A stretch of DNA of 64,000 nucleotides. It comes from Castellaniella sp. (lineage in GTDB: Bacteria > Pseudomonadota > Gammaproteobacteria > Burkholderiales > Burkholderiaceae_B). Location: contig JAHRWZ010000049.1 in the NCBI GenBank assembly GCA_019104865.1, forward strand, positions 1 through 64,000. The letters are read 5' to 3'. Each line of letters opens with the position of its first letter. The stretch's first letter is position 1. The translations under genes and the position numbers were made by a program. Below, piece after piece: positions 25,380 through 34,954 of the stretch. The notes beneath the pieces are model-generated. The model had not been told where the DNA came from. It was given only the letters and a program-made list of their open reading frames with translations, and searched no databases.

Positions 25380-26594
25380 ATGTTTGCACGAAAGAATGCG
25401 ATGACATGGCTGCTGGTGTCGGTGCTGGCCGCACTATATGGCGGCCCGGCGACAGCCGGGGAGCAGTGCGCGGCGCCGGATGAACATTGCCCATTCGTGT
25501 CCGCGCTGTTGCAGGAGCGCGAGGGCTATGGCGCCAGTGCCACGGGCGGGCTGGGCGGCAAGTTTGTCGAGGTGACATCGGACCGGAACGCGGGGCCCGG
25601 CACGCTGCGCGCCGCGCTGAAGCACGCCCGCAAAGGGCCGACGTGGATACGCTTCGCCTCCGACATGACCGTCGTCCTGGATTCGCAGTTGCGCGTGCCG
25701 TCCGACACGACAATAGACGGACGCGGCAAGCGGGTGGTCTTGATCGATGACGGGTTGGGCGTCTATGGAAGCCGGAACGTCATCCTGACGCATCTGACGA
25801 TAGACGGGCGCCTGAACCGATTCACGCAAGCCGTGAACGTGGCCAACGGCAGCCGCGACGTGTGGGTTGACCACATGGACCTGTCGCGGATGTCCGACCG
25901 CCTGCTCAATGTGAAGAACGGTTCGACCGACGTGACGATCTCGTGGACCAAGTTCCACGACTCGGACAAGGTCATGCTGCTGAACAACATTACCTCGAAG
26001 AACCTGTTTCAGAACTACCAGCGCGATTCGATCGCGCGCGTGACGCTGCACCACAACTATTTCTTCAACACCGTGCAGCGCAATCCCAGGGCGCAGTTCG
26101 GCACCTTCCACCTGTTCAATAACCTGGTGGAGAATTGGGATTTCTATGGCATGAGCTTCAGTCTGGAGGCCAAGGCCCTGGTCGAAGGAAACATCTTCAA
26201 CAACGACTCCCGGCGCAAGTGTGTGGAGCCCGAGTTCTTCCCCACGGTGGAAGGCATTGATGTGAATTACTGTCGCTATATCTCCATCGCGCCCGGACGC
26301 AGTGCGCTGGATAACGGCGAATCCGATCGCGAGGCCTACGAGAAACTGAAATCCCGGTATGGCTATACCCGCGACTACAAGGCCTTTCTGCGGTTGAAAG
26401 ACAACCTGTATCTTGGCGATGCGAAGCCGGTGCTGCGGGACTACCGCCCCGAATCGGCTCCGACGCCTTCGTATTGCTACGGTTATGAAAAGCCGACGCA
26501 GGGTCTGGCCGAGAAAATACGCAAGTTCGCGGGCAACACGTCCGTGGATACCCCGCTGCCTGAATCGCGCACGGGCGTGGGTTGTCCAGGCTGA
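25380..26594 (+). CDS. vexL: Periplasmic polysaccharide lyase, pectate-lyase fold (VexL-type Vi depolymerase)
   Basis: This 404-residue enzyme has a signal peptide (MTWLLVSVLAALYGGPATAG) and a right-handed beta-helix of the pectate lyase 1 family: TTIDGRGKRVVLIDDGLGVY, VWVDHMDLSRMSDRLLNV, VTISWTKFHDSDKVMLL and the Arg-containing HHNYFFNTVQRNPRAQFG. It is the last gene of the Vi-type operon, 12 bp after vexE, with GGGAGG before its ATG. Vi polymer is a pectin-like chain of acetylated GalNAcA, and a periplasmic Vi lyase called VexL is described from Achromobacter denitrificans. It probably trims polymer that stalls in the periplasm. Confidence 0.86.
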   Translation: MFARKNAMTWLLVSVLAALYGGPATAGEQCAAPDEHCPFVSALLQEREGYGASATGGLGGKFVEVTSDRNAGPGTLRAALKHARKGPTWIRFASDMTVVLDSQLRVPSDTTIDGRGKRVVLIDDGLGVYGSRNVILTHLTIDGRLNRFTQAVNVANGSRDVWVDHMDLSRMSDRLLNVKNGSTDVTISWTKFHDSDKVMLLNNITSKNLFQNYQRDSIARVTLHHNYFFNTVQRNPRAQFGTFHLFNNLVENWDFYGMSFSLEAKALVEGNIFNNDSRRKCVEPEFFPTVEGIDVNYCRYISIAPGRSALDNGESDREAYEKLKSRYGYTRDYKAFLRLKDNLYLGDAKPVLRDYRPESAPTPSYCYGYEKPTQGLAEKIRKFAGNTSVDTPLPESRTGVGCPG

Positions 26595-26633
26595 AACCCG
26601 CCGGGGCCAATGAATGCCAGAGAAATGCTGTTT

Positions 26634-28649
26634 TCAAACCGGCGTGTGCGGCAGCTCCTCCAAGGGCGCTGCCGGCGGCAAGCCCGTGGCTTCGCAGATC
26701 TCTTTTTCATTCAGCGTCTCGCGCTCGAGCAGGGCTTGCACCAGCGCATCCAGCGCACGGCGATGCTCACGCAGCAGCGTCAGGGCCTTGCTGTGGCATT
26801 CCGAGATAATGGCTTGGACTTCGGCATCGACCAGGCTTGCCGTCTGCTCGCTGAGCGTCGGCCCGCCGCCGTACGTATTGCCGAGATAAGGATTCTGCCG
26901 TTCCGCAAGCTGAACCATACCCAGTTTGTCGCTCATTCCCCAACGCGTGACCATATTGCGCGCCAGACCGGTGGCCTGCTCGATATCGTTCTCGGCGCCT
27001 GTCGTGCGGGTGCCGTACACGACTTCCTCGGCTGCCCGGCCGCCCAGCATGCCGACGATGCGGGCGTGCAGGTAGGCCTCGGGGTAGTTGTAGCGGTCAG
27101 ATGAGGGGCGTTGATACGTGACGCCCAGCGCCTGGCCTCGCGGTACGATGGTCACCCGGTGCACCGGGTCGGCACCGGCCACCAACAAGCCCAGAATCGC
27201 GTGTCCGCTTTCATGGTAAGCAATGCGTTCGCGGTCCGCGTGGCTCAGAATCAACGGCCGTTCCGGCCCCAGCATGATCTTTTCAAGTGAGTCATCGAAG
27301 TCTTTCTGGGTGACGGAATCCTGTTCGCGTCGGGCAGCCAGCAAGGCCGCCTCGTTCACCAGGTTCTTGAGATCCGCGCCCGACAAACCGGGCGTTGCCT
27401 CCGCCACCTGCGCAAGGCTGGTATCCTCCGCCAGAGGTACTTTGCGGGTGTGTACCTTCAGGATTGCCTGCCTGCCGTTCTTGTCCGGCAGGTTCACCAC
27501 CACGCGGCGGTCGAAGCGGCCCGCTCGCAGCAAAGCCTTGTCGAGGATGTCAGGTTGGTTGGTGGCGGCAAGTACGATGACGCCTTCGCGCCCCGAAAAG
27601 CCATCCATTTCCGTCAGGATCTGATTGAGCGTCTGTTCTTGTTCGCTCGTCCCGCCGATCGCCACCTGGCCGCGCGCGCGGCCAATGGAATCAATCTCGT
27701 CAATGAAAATGATGGACGGTGCATGCTCGCGAGCCTGCCGGAACAGATCGCGTACCCGTGCCGCGCCCACACCGACGATCATCTCGACGAATTCCGCCGC
27801 GCTCATGGAAAAGAACGGTACCCCGGCTTCTCCGGCCACGGCCTTGGCGAGCAAGGTCTTGCCGGTGCCCGGGGCGCCGACGAGCAACACCCCCTTGGGC
27901 GCGGAGCCGCCCAGACGCGAATATTTTTCCGGATCTTTGAGGAAATCGACGATCTCGACAAGCTCGTTCTCGGCTTCGTCGATGCCCGCCACATCGTCGA
28001 ACGTGACCCGATGCACGGTATCCTGATCATAGCGGCGCGCTTTGCTTTTGCCCATGCCAAAAGCCGCGCCCATCCCCCCGCCACCCTGTGTCGCACGCCG
28101 GTACATCCAGACATAGAAGGCGATGATGATCAGCGCGGGCCCGAAGCCGTACAGCAAGGTCCCCATCAAGTTGCTTGTCTGGATCGGTACGGCCTGGATC
28201 TCGACCTTGTGCTCATTCAGGAAACGCTCGAACCCCGGGTCGATAAACGTCGGCAGGATGCTCTCGAATGTGTGCGACGTACGAGGGCTGCTTTCCGAGC
28301 CGACTGCCGGCGAGCCCCCACCCGAAGCACCAGGGGACGGCCAGGTGAAGGGGTGCACGAAACGGCCTTCGATACGGTCACCCTGGCTATAGATGGCGGT
28401 CACGTTGCCCTGCGTAACCTGCGCTTTGAAAACGGTATACGGTATTGTGATGGGCGTTTCCTCGCCCGGCGTGAAAAACCGCATCAACGCATAATTGACT
28501 GCCAGCACGACTAGAAACAGCCACCAGATGCGGCCAGGATGCAGCCCCCCCGGCTGTCCACCCTGGCCTGGCGCTGAAGGGCGTCCTGCCGGCGCCCCGC
28601 GTGGCGCATCGGTACGATTGGGCGAACGGCTTGCCTTGGACCATTTCAT
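26634..28649 (-). CDS. ftsH: ATP-dependent zinc metalloprotease FtsH (second-type paralog)
   Basis: This 671-residue membrane AAA+ protease has a Pro/Gly-rich N-terminus, TM1 ([15 protein letters not shown]), a periplasmic domain, and TM2 near residue 165. The AAA module has GAPGTGKT (Walker A), [15 protein letters not shown] (Walker B) and [13 protein letters not shown], and the zinc site [10 protein letters not shown] lies near residue 475. The start at 28647-28649 has AAGGA 6 nt upstream; the frame extends further without support. It is not beside rlmE and folP, as the housekeeping copy usually is, and has an atypical N-terminal stretch, so it is likely an additional copy. Confidence 0.93.
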   Translation of the reverse strand: MKWSKASRSPNRTDAPRGAPAGRPSAPGQGGQPGGLHPGRIWWLFLVVLAVNYALMRFFTPGEETPITIPYTVFKAQVTQGNVTAIYSQGDRIEGRFVHPFTWPSPGASGGGSPAVGSESSPRTSHTFESILPTFIDPGFERFLNEHKVEIQAVPIQTSNLMGTLLYGFGPALIIIAFYVWMYRRATQGGGGMGAAFGMGKSKARRYDQDTVHRVTFDDVAGIDEAENELVEIVDFLKDPEKYSRLGGSAPKGVLLVGAPGTGKTLLAKAVAGEAGVPFFSMSAAEFVEMIVGVGAARVRDLFRQAREHAPSIIFIDEIDSIGRARGQVAIGGTSEQEQTLNQILTEMDGFSGREGVIVLAATNQPDILDKALLRAGRFDRRVVVNLPDKNGRQAILKVHTRKVPLAEDTSLAQVAEATPGLSGADLKNLVNEAALLAARREQDSVTQKDFDDSLEKIMLGPERPLILSHADRERIAYHESGHAILGLLVAGADPVHRVTIVPRGQALGVTYQRPSSDRYNYPEAYLHARIVGMLGGRAAEEVVYGTRTTGAENDIEQATGLARNMVTRWGMSDKLGMVQLAERQNPYLGNTYGGGPTLSEQTASLVDAEVQAIISECHSKALTLLREHRRALDALVQALLERETLNEKEICEATGLPPAAPLEELPHTPV

Positions 28650-29008
28650 GCAGATTCCTTGCGTATGAGATGTTTGCAAGAAGGCGGCGCTGTGCAAAGC
28701 GTAGACCGGGCAGGTAAATCCGGCCTGTCCCGTCTGTGCGGGAGAGAAAAGGTTATCAGATATTTTGGGCGCGACGTGGCCCAGGAAGTCATCGATCGCC
28801 GCCAAAGACTTGGCGCCCAGGCTTGCGCAAGCAGCACCTGCCTGGATGATCGAATGTCATTCATATCAAAAAATGCATTTATAGCCACAAAATAATTATC
28901 AAATGAGTTTGTGCCCCTGCTAGGATGACATCGTGAGTGGGGCGTTAAAACTCTGGTCGCCAGGATGCCCCGAAGTCGCCTTGATAACCTTTTAAAGGAA
29001 CTTCCCCC
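28650..29008. promoter_or_regulatory. Divergent promoter region between ftsH and the hydrolase/ABC operon
   Basis: This 359-bp spacer carries no supported gene. The middle (28850-28905) is AT-rich, with ATTCATATCAAAAAATGCATTTATAG-like sequence and AATAATTATC, which fits a promoter for the rightward operon. An AAAGGA ribosome site precedes the ATG at 29009. Confidence 0.4.
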
Positions 29009-29734
29009 ATGTCGGACAAACTGGAACAAGTACTGGAAGCCGCTTTCGCCGAAGCAACCCGCCGTTACCAGGACCGGGGTTTCCAGCGCCGCGTCGGCTT
29101 TGGCAATCGGCCGGCGTTGATCAGCGTCGATCTGGCCAATGCCTGGACGCGTCCCGGGAATCCATTCACTTGCGAGCATGTCGATGACCAGATCATTCCC
29201 TCCATGCAGGCGCTGTTAAAAGGCTTCCGCAAGTACAACTTACCGGTCGTCCATGTCACGACCTGCTACGAGATCACAGACCGTCATAACCCTAATACTG
29301 ATATGGGCTTGTGGCACAATAAGATCCCCATTGATGTGGTCAATCAGAGCAACCCCGATATCTGGGCGATCGACTCGCGCATCGCGCCTGTCGAAGGCGA
29401 ACTGACGCTGATCAAGAAACGCGCCAGCGCTTTTCACGGTACCTACCTGGCCGGATACCTGCGTGCCGCGGGGGTGGATACGATCCTGGTGACCGGTGTG
29501 ACCGCCTCGGCCTGCGTACGCGAGACGATCTGCGACGGCCTCGCTGACGGCTTCCGCACGATTGCCGTCAAGGAAGCCATCGGGGATCGTGTCCCTGGCG
29601 CCGTACTCTGGAATTTGTTCGATATCGATGCAAAGTTCGGCGACGTTGAAACCACTGAAACCTGCCTGCAGTACCTCGATCGTGTCGGCCAAGCCGCCGC
29701 GGAAGCTAGTTCACACGCTCGCCGCGTTGCGTGA
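29009..29734 (+). CDS. Isochorismatase-family cysteine hydrolase (N-carbamoylsarcosine-amidase-like)
   Basis: This 241-residue cytoplasmic amidohydrolase has the family triad Asp41 (ISVDLANAW), Lys137 (LIKKRASAFHGTYLAG) and the nucleophile Cys169 (VTGVTASACVRET), with the non-proline cis-peptide region GVTAS before the Cys. The long N-terminal helix (MSDKLEQVLEAAFAEATRRY) and the YEITDRHNPNTD loop point to the N-carbamoylsarcosine amidohydrolase-like subgroup, which cleaves carbamoyl or amide groups. It precedes an ABC importer and a dipeptidase, suggesting that the imported solute is an amide. Confidence 0.85.
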   Translation: MSDKLEQVLEAAFAEATRRYQDRGFQRRVGFGNRPALISVDLANAWTRPGNPFTCEHVDDQIIPSMQALLKGFRKYNLPVVHVTTCYEITDRHNPNTDMGLWHNKIPIDVVNQSNPDIWAIDSRIAPVEGELTLIKKRASAFHGTYLAGYLRAAGVDTILVTGVTASACVRETICDGLADGFRTIAVKEAIGDRVPGAVLWNLFDIDAKFGDVETTETCLQYLDRVGQAAAEASSHARRVA

Positions 29735-29903
29735 ACGGCCAAGGATTTCGATAAGGGCGGTTCGTTGCGCAATGCGGCGGGCCCCGATTGGAGCGACAGC
29801 ACGTCAAATTGTAGTTGCAAGGAAATGGATAGAAATCTTATCGATTGAACTTAGTTAGAACTATACAAGGCGGAATAATCTGCCGATTGTCCAGGAGACA
29901 AGC

Positions 29904-30971
29904 ATGAAATACACCCCAAGCCAAGCTTCCATGACAATGTCCAGGAGAGACATCATCCGTAGTTTGGGCGCCGCCGGATTGCTGGCCATGGCGCCAAAAC
30001 TTTCTTTTGCCGCTGGTGGCACGCTGGTGGTTTCAAACTGGGGTGGCGACTGGAATGACCGCACGATCCGCTACGTCGAAAAGCCCCTTGTCGAGAGTCA
30101 GGGCATTCGTATCGTCCGCGACCTGGGGGTGGAAGCGGACAGGAAGGCCAAAGTACTTGCAGAGCGGCGCTTGCCCCGTGGGACGATCGATGTGATGCAC
30201 ATCAATCAGGGCGATGCCTACGAACTACACAACTATGGGGTTTTGGCAGACCTGGACAAGTCGAAGATCTCGAATTTCGCCAGCGTTCCTGAGCAATTGC
30301 AAACGATGCCGTACTTCGTGCCGTGGCTGTATAGCGGCGTGGTCATCATATTCAACAAGGACAAGGTCCCTGATCCTCCCAAGTCGTACAAGGAGCTGTG
30401 GGACAAGAAATGGCTAGGCAAGCTGGGTCTGACCAATCAGCTCTACTTCAACTATGTCATGATGGCCAGCCTGGTCGCCAGCGGCAAGGTCAACGATGGT
30501 GAAGCCGGGATGAAGCAACTACTTGAACTCAAGAAGTTGACGGAACCCAAGATCTACGCCACGCATCAGCACCTTCAGTCCGCGCTTCTGACTGGCGAAG
30601 TCGATATTGCGGTGAATTACAAGGCTCGGGGCCTGCAGTGGATCCATGACGGAGCGCCTCTGAATATCCAGTTTCCTGGGGGCGGGGCGATTAGCGTCAT
30701 GTTCGGTGCTTCATTGCTCAAAAAGGCGCCCAACCTCGATGCGGCATATGTCTATTTAAATGCCATGCTGGACAAGCGCGCGATGGCGGGCTTGGCACAA
30801 GCCAGCTTCTACGCGCCGGCGAACGCCAACGCGGAACTTCCGGAGGACGTGCGCGCAAAGATCGATTTCTCTTCCGAAGAACGGGGCTTGCTGCATATGC
30901 CCGACTATCCGTATGTGGCAAAGAATACGGCGGCGTGGCTTGAATGGTGGAACAAAAGCATCGCAGTCTGA
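29904..30971 (+). CDS. PotD/F-like ABC substrate-binding protein, Tat-exported
   Basis: This 355-residue periplasmic binding protein has a twin-arginine signal (SRRDIIRSLGAAGLLAMAPK) and a mature part starting near AGGTLVVSNWGGDW. The fold is the spermidine/putrescine-type SBP family (LVVSNWGGDWNDRT, DVMHINQGDAYELHNYGVLA, YFVPWLYSGVVIIFNKDKV). The ligand cannot be read from the sequence; the family also binds opines, polyamines and other cations. It is 170 bp after the hydrolase and leads the transport genes. Confidence 0.87.
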   Translation: MKYTPSQASMTMSRRDIIRSLGAAGLLAMAPKLSFAAGGTLVVSNWGGDWNDRTIRYVEKPLVESQGIRIVRDLGVEADRKAKVLAERRLPRGTIDVMHINQGDAYELHNYGVLADLDKSKISNFASVPEQLQTMPYFVPWLYSGVVIIFNKDKVPDPPKSYKELWDKKWLGKLGLTNQLYFNYVMMASLVASGKVNDGEAGMKQLLELKKLTEPKIYATHQHLQSALLTGEVDIAVNYKARGLQWIHDGAPLNIQFPGGGAISVMFGASLLKKAPNLDAAYVYLNAMLDKRAMAGLAQASFYAPANANAELPEDVRAKIDFSSEERGLLHMPDYPYVAKNTAAWLEWWNKSIAV

Positions 30972-30988
30972 ACGCATAGGGGAGAATC

Positions 30989-31891
30989 ATGGCTGTGACA
31001 AGCTTTTCCGTCAGTCCTTCCGTTGCCATGCCCATCAAACGGAAGCGCAAATCACCTGTGTTCAATCTGGTTGCTCCGGCAACCCTTCTGGTGGTGTTTG
31101 GGCTGTTGGCGCCACTGCTGCTGATGTTTCGCTACAGCTTCAACAAGTTTGTGCCAGCCGAGTTGATGGTCTCCACATTCACGCTGGAGAACTACAGCAA
31201 GTTTTTCGGTGACCGCTTTTACCAGGATGTTCTGCTTGTCACCCTGGGTATGTCCGCCGCATCGACCGCCATCTGCCTGATGCTCGGGTTTCCGGTGGCC
31301 TACTTCTTGGCCCGTATCGCGTCGGATCGATGGAAATCCGTGTTCTTCATCATGATTGTCCTGCCATTGCTGATGGGCAATGCGGTGCGCACGGCGGCAT
31401 GGATGCTGGTTTTGGGAGACAAGGGGCTGTTGTCGACCATGGCGGGATATGTTGGTTTGTCGCTGGAAAAAGTGATGTACACGCCCACCGCCGTCCTGGT
31501 AGGGCTGGTGTCTGTGCTCTTGCCCTTCATGATCATCATCCTTCTAGGCACGATACAGAGCATAGACAGCAACCTGGAGCACGCGGCCGAGAGCCTTGGA
31601 GCTCGTCATCTGACGGTCGTGCGTCGCGTCCTACTTCCCCTGGCCATGCCCGGCTTGCTTACCGGCACCATGTTGTGCTTCATCCTGGCCATGAATGCCT
31701 ATGCCACGCCGGTACTGCTCGGCGGACCCCAGTTTCATATGATGGCGCCGGAAATCTACCAGCAGGTCACCAAAGCCATGAACTGGCCGTTCGGGGCTGC
31801 GCTGGCATTTGCCCTGATGGCCGTCACCTTGGTGCTGGTGGTTGTAATGACGGCGGTCACTCAGCGTCATTATCGTAAATGGAGCGAGTGA
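30989..31891 (+). CDS. PotB-like ABC permease
   Basis: This 300-residue inner-membrane subunit has about six transmembrane helices and the EAA loop HAAESLGARHLTVVRRVLLPLAMPGLL that couples to the ATPase (the usual EAAxxxG motif reads AAESLGA). A GGGGAGA ribosome site lies just before the ATG at 30989, 17 bp after the binding-protein gene. It is the first of two permeases forming the heterodimeric channel of this importer. Confidence 0.9.
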   Translation: MAVTSFSVSPSVAMPIKRKRKSPVFNLVAPATLLVVFGLLAPLLLMFRYSFNKFVPAELMVSTFTLENYSKFFGDRFYQDVLLVTLGMSAASTAICLMLGFPVAYFLARIASDRWKSVFFIMIVLPLLMGNAVRTAAWMLVLGDKGLLSTMAGYVGLSLEKVMYTPTAVLVGLVSVLLPFMIIILLGTIQSIDSNLEHAAESLGARHLTVVRRVLLPLAMPGLLTGTMLCFILAMNAYATPVLLGGPQFHMMAPEIYQQVTKAMNWPFGAALAFALMAVTLVLVVVMTAVTQRHYRKWSE

Positions 31892-31946
31892 TGCATGAAA
31901 ACATTCGCAGCACGTTGTGTGCGCTGGTTGTATTGGGGGCTGAATC

Positions 31947-32750
31947 ATGAACACGCTATCGAACAAGGTTTATCTATTCCTGTCCATCGGTTCCGTTGCA
32001 TTCATCGTTTTGCCGCTGGCTGTCATCATCTGGGCAAGTTTCTTCTCCAATCAGATCCTGACATTCCCGCCCGAAGGCTACACGACGGCGTGGTATGTGC
32101 GAGCTTGGGGCATGGATCCATTTCGCGAGGGCTTTCTGGTGAGTATGGAAGTTGCCGCCATTGCGACGGTCATCAGCCTGATACTGGGCATCCCGGCCAG
32201 CCTGGCCATTGTGCGCTATCAGTTTCCGGGCAGGGATTCCATCCAGACGGTGCTGATGTCTCCGCTTATTGTGCCGGGGATCGTTGGCGGAGCCTCCCTA
32301 TTCATGGCTTTCATCGAGTTCGAAATCATTTCGGACGTTCAGATCGCAGGTACGGTTGGCGGGCTTCTGATTGCACACGCCTTGATTGCATTGCCCTGGA
32401 CCGTGAAGCTGGTGACCTCTTCATTGATTGGTGCAAACCGGTCTATCGAAGAGGCCGCGGCAAGTCTGGGCGCATCGCCTTTGACTGTATTCTGGCGTGT
32501 GACCTTGCCTACGATTCGGGCAGGCGTGATTGCGGCGGCCCTGTTTTCGTTTGTGATTTCATTCATCGATTTGGAAAGATCTCTCTTTCTGGTGGGACCG
32601 GGGCGCACGACGCTCCAGATTGCCTTGATCAACTATCTTGAATGGAATCTGGATTCCACGGTGGCGGCAGTGGCGACCGTCCAGATGCTGATCGTCGGGA
32701 CGCTGCTGCTGATCAGTGACCGCTATGTGAAGTTGAGCCGTGTTTTCTAA
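31947..32750 (+). CDS. PotC-like ABC permease
   Basis: This 267-residue permease, with about six membrane segments, has the EAA loop EEAAASLGASPLTVFWRVTL. It follows the PotB-like gene after 55 bp; the frame of another 248-codon ORF in the same DNA is a shadow. A GGGGGCTG sequence before the ATG serves as a modest ribosome site. It pairs with the preceding permease. Confidence 0.9.
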   Translation: MNTLSNKVYLFLSIGSVAFIVLPLAVIIWASFFSNQILTFPPEGYTTAWYVRAWGMDPFREGFLVSMEVAAIATVISLILGIPASLAIVRYQFPGRDSIQTVLMSPLIVPGIVGGASLFMAFIEFEIISDVQIAGTVGGLLIAHALIALPWTVKLVTSSLIGANRSIEEAAASLGASPLTVFWRVTLPTIRAGVIAAALFSFVISFIDLERSLFLVGPGRTTLQIALINYLEWNLDSTVAAVATVQMLIVGTLLLISDRYVKLSRVF

Positions 32751-32780
32751 CGCAATGACTTTTGAGAAAAGGCGAGAGAT

Positions 32781-33851
32781 ATGTCAGACGTAATTCTTCA
32801 AGCTCTATCGAAACAGTTCGGTAACAGCACGGCCGTCGATCACATCTCGCTGAACATTCGTTCCGGCGAGCTAGTCACATTGCTCGGACCTTCGGGATGC
32901 GGCAAGACCACCACTCTGCGCATGCTGGGCGGATTCATCCGCCCGACCAGCGGCCAGATCCTGGTGGGGGGACGCAATGTGACCGATCTGCCGCCCAATC
33001 TGCGCAACATGGGTTTCGGTTTTCAGAATTACGCGCTCTTCCCGCATATGACCGTGGCTGCCAATGTGGCGTTCGGACTGGAGATGCGGCGCGTGCGGAA
33101 GGACGAAATCCGAAAGAAGGTCAATGCCGCGCTGGACCGGGTCCGGCTGCGCGAGTTTGCGGAGCGCATGCCCAAGGCGCTTTCTGGTGGACAGCAGCAG
33201 CGCGTCGCGCTGGCTCGTGCTCTGGTGATAGAGCCGGATGTACTCTTGCTCGACGAACCGCTGTCCAACCTCGATGCAAATCTGCGGCAGGGCCTGAAGA
33301 ACGAAATTCGCGAGATTCAGCGCTCAATGGGTATCACCACTGTGTTCGTGACACATGATCAGGACGAAGCGCTCAGCGTGTCGGACCGGGTGGTGGTCAT
33401 GCGCAACGGGCGTGTGGAGCAGTCGGGGTCCCCGGATGAGATCTTCGATACGCCCGCTTCCCAGTTCGTGGCGGAGTTCATGGGGGTCACGAACATACTG
33501 CACGGACGTGTGGAGAGCCCGGGCGCATTCCGGGTGGATAGCGGGGACCTCGTTCCGGCCGCTTCGGCTGGCGATGATGGAAAAGTCGTGATGGCGCTAC
33601 GTCCCGAACGCATCCAGATCGGTGATGCCCAGGACGCTGCTGGCGGGGGTGCCTTGAAGGCGAAGATCCGGCTAGTGACCTATAGGGGCCTGGTGATTGA
33701 TTATCAAGTTCGTACGGAGTCGGGGATGGTTCTGACTGCGCGGCGCCAGGCACCGGTGATCGGCGGTCCCACGGTTCTGCCCCAGGGGCAGGATGTGCGG
33801 CTGTCATGGCACAGTGACGCCGGCGTGCTGGTACCCGCCAGCGGCGCGTAA
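32781..33851 (+). CDS. PotA-like ABC transporter ATPase
   Basis: This 356-residue ATPase powers the importer encoded just upstream. It has Walker A GPSGCGKTT, Q-loop GFGFQNYALFPHM, signature LSGGQQQRVALARAL, Walker B LLLDEPLSNLD and the switch His in TTVFVTHDQDEAL, followed by a TOBE domain (ALRPERIQIG). It shows no unusual residues, in contrast to the VexC protein. It closes the transport block. Confidence 0.94.
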   Translation: MSDVILQALSKQFGNSTAVDHISLNIRSGELVTLLGPSGCGKTTTLRMLGGFIRPTSGQILVGGRNVTDLPPNLRNMGFGFQNYALFPHMTVAANVAFGLEMRRVRKDEIRKKVNAALDRVRLREFAERMPKALSGGQQQRVALARALVIEPDVLLLDEPLSNLDANLRQGLKNEIREIQRSMGITTVFVTHDQDEALSVSDRVVVMRNGRVEQSGSPDEIFDTPASQFVAEFMGVTNILHGRVESPGAFRVDSGDLVPAASAGDDGKVVMALRPERIQIGDAQDAAGGGALKAKIRLVTYRGLVIDYQVRTESGMVLTARRQAPVIGGPTVLPQGQDVRLSWHSDAGVLVPASGA

Positions 33852-33879
33852 CGTGTCTATCGAACAGGGAGAACGCGCC

Positions 33880-34851
33880 ATGGGGCCCATGCACGATGAC
33901 AGCATCGTCATCGATGGTCTGATCGTTGCCAAGTGGGATCGGTCCATTTTTGAAGACATGAGGAAAGGCGGACTGAGCGCCGCCAGTTGCACGGTATCCA
34001 TCTGGGAGGGGTTCCGGGATACTGTGGCGAACATTGCGGATATGAAGAAACTGATTCGTGATAATGCGGAACTGGTGACCCTGGTGCGCACTGCCAATGA
34101 TATCCGCCAGGCGAAAAAGGAAGGCAGGACCGGCATCATTCTCAGCTTTCAGAATTCGTATGCGTTCGAGGATCTGCTCGGCAGCATCGAGGCGTTTGCC
34201 GACATGGGTGTGCGTGTCGTACAGCTTTGCTACAACACGCAGAACTTGGTCGGTACCGGTTGTTATGAGCGTGATGGCGGTCTTTCGGGCTATGGACGTG
34301 AAGTCATCGGGGAGTTGAACCGCTGCGGCGTGATGGTCGACCTGTCGCATGTCGGGGCGAACACCTCCCGCGAAGCTATTCTTGCTTCGAGCAAGCCAGT
34401 GTGCTATTCGCACTGTCTGCCCTCGGGGCTCAAGGATCACCCGCGCAATAAAAGCGATGAAGAACTGCAGTTTATCGCCCATCATGGCGGTTTTGTGGGA
34501 GTCACCATGTTTTCCCCATTTCTGCGCAGGGGGATCGAGGCGGATGTTCACGACTATGTTGAAGCTTTCGACTACGTGATCAATCTGATTGGCGATGATT
34601 GCGTGGGCATCGGCAGCGACTTCACCCAAGGCTACGATAAAGGCTTCTTCGACTGGATCACGCATGACAAGGGCCGCTATCGGCGTTTGACTGACTTCGG
34701 TACCATTCTCAACCCCGAAGGCATCCGCACGATCGGTGAATTTCCCAACCTGACCCGGGCGATGGAGCAGGCAGGCTGGCCGGGGTCTCGCATTGAAAAG
34801 GTGCTGGGGTTGAACTGGATGCGCTACTACGATGAAGTCTGGAGTGGCTGA
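33880..34851 (+). CDS. M19-family dipeptidase paralog
   Basis: This 323-residue metal-dependent hydrolase belongs to the renal (membrane) dipeptidase family. Ligands seen are the Glu in SFQNSYAFEDLL, His in MVDLSHVG and His in YSHCLPSGLKDHPRN, plus the Asp in IGSDFTQGY. The usual N-terminal HxD (DGHNDL) is replaced by DGLIVAKWDRSIFED. A similar HxD-less subgroup occurs beside amine and choline catabolism genes in Pseudomonas, to my knowledge. GGGAG lies 8-9 nt before the ATG at 33880. It is the last gene of the uptake and hydrolysis operon. Confidence 0.85.
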   Translation: MGPMHDDSIVIDGLIVAKWDRSIFEDMRKGGLSAASCTVSIWEGFRDTVANIADMKKLIRDNAELVTLVRTANDIRQAKKEGRTGIILSFQNSYAFEDLLGSIEAFADMGVRVVQLCYNTQNLVGTGCYERDGGLSGYGREVIGELNRCGVMVDLSHVGANTSREAILASSKPVCYSHCLPSGLKDHPRNKSDEELQFIAHHGGFVGVTMFSPFLRRGIEADVHDYVEAFDYVINLIGDDCVGIGSDFTQGYDKGFFDWITHDKGRYRRLTDFGTILNPEGIRTIGEFPNLTRAMEQAGWPGSRIEKVLGLNWMRYYDEVWSG

Positions 34852-34954
34852 GCTTCGGCAAAATGAGCATTGCTTGTGATCGCCTGTGCACGGCCGCACC
34901 GATGCCGCTGCTCACGGTGCTGGTGGGCATCCATGGCCTGGCGCGGAAGGGGTG

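Noticed and set aside
31895..32641. 248-codon forward frame overlapping the second permease gene
   Set aside because: It covers the PotC-like permease in another frame and lacks membrane segments or any known motif, while the permease frame is clearly conserved.
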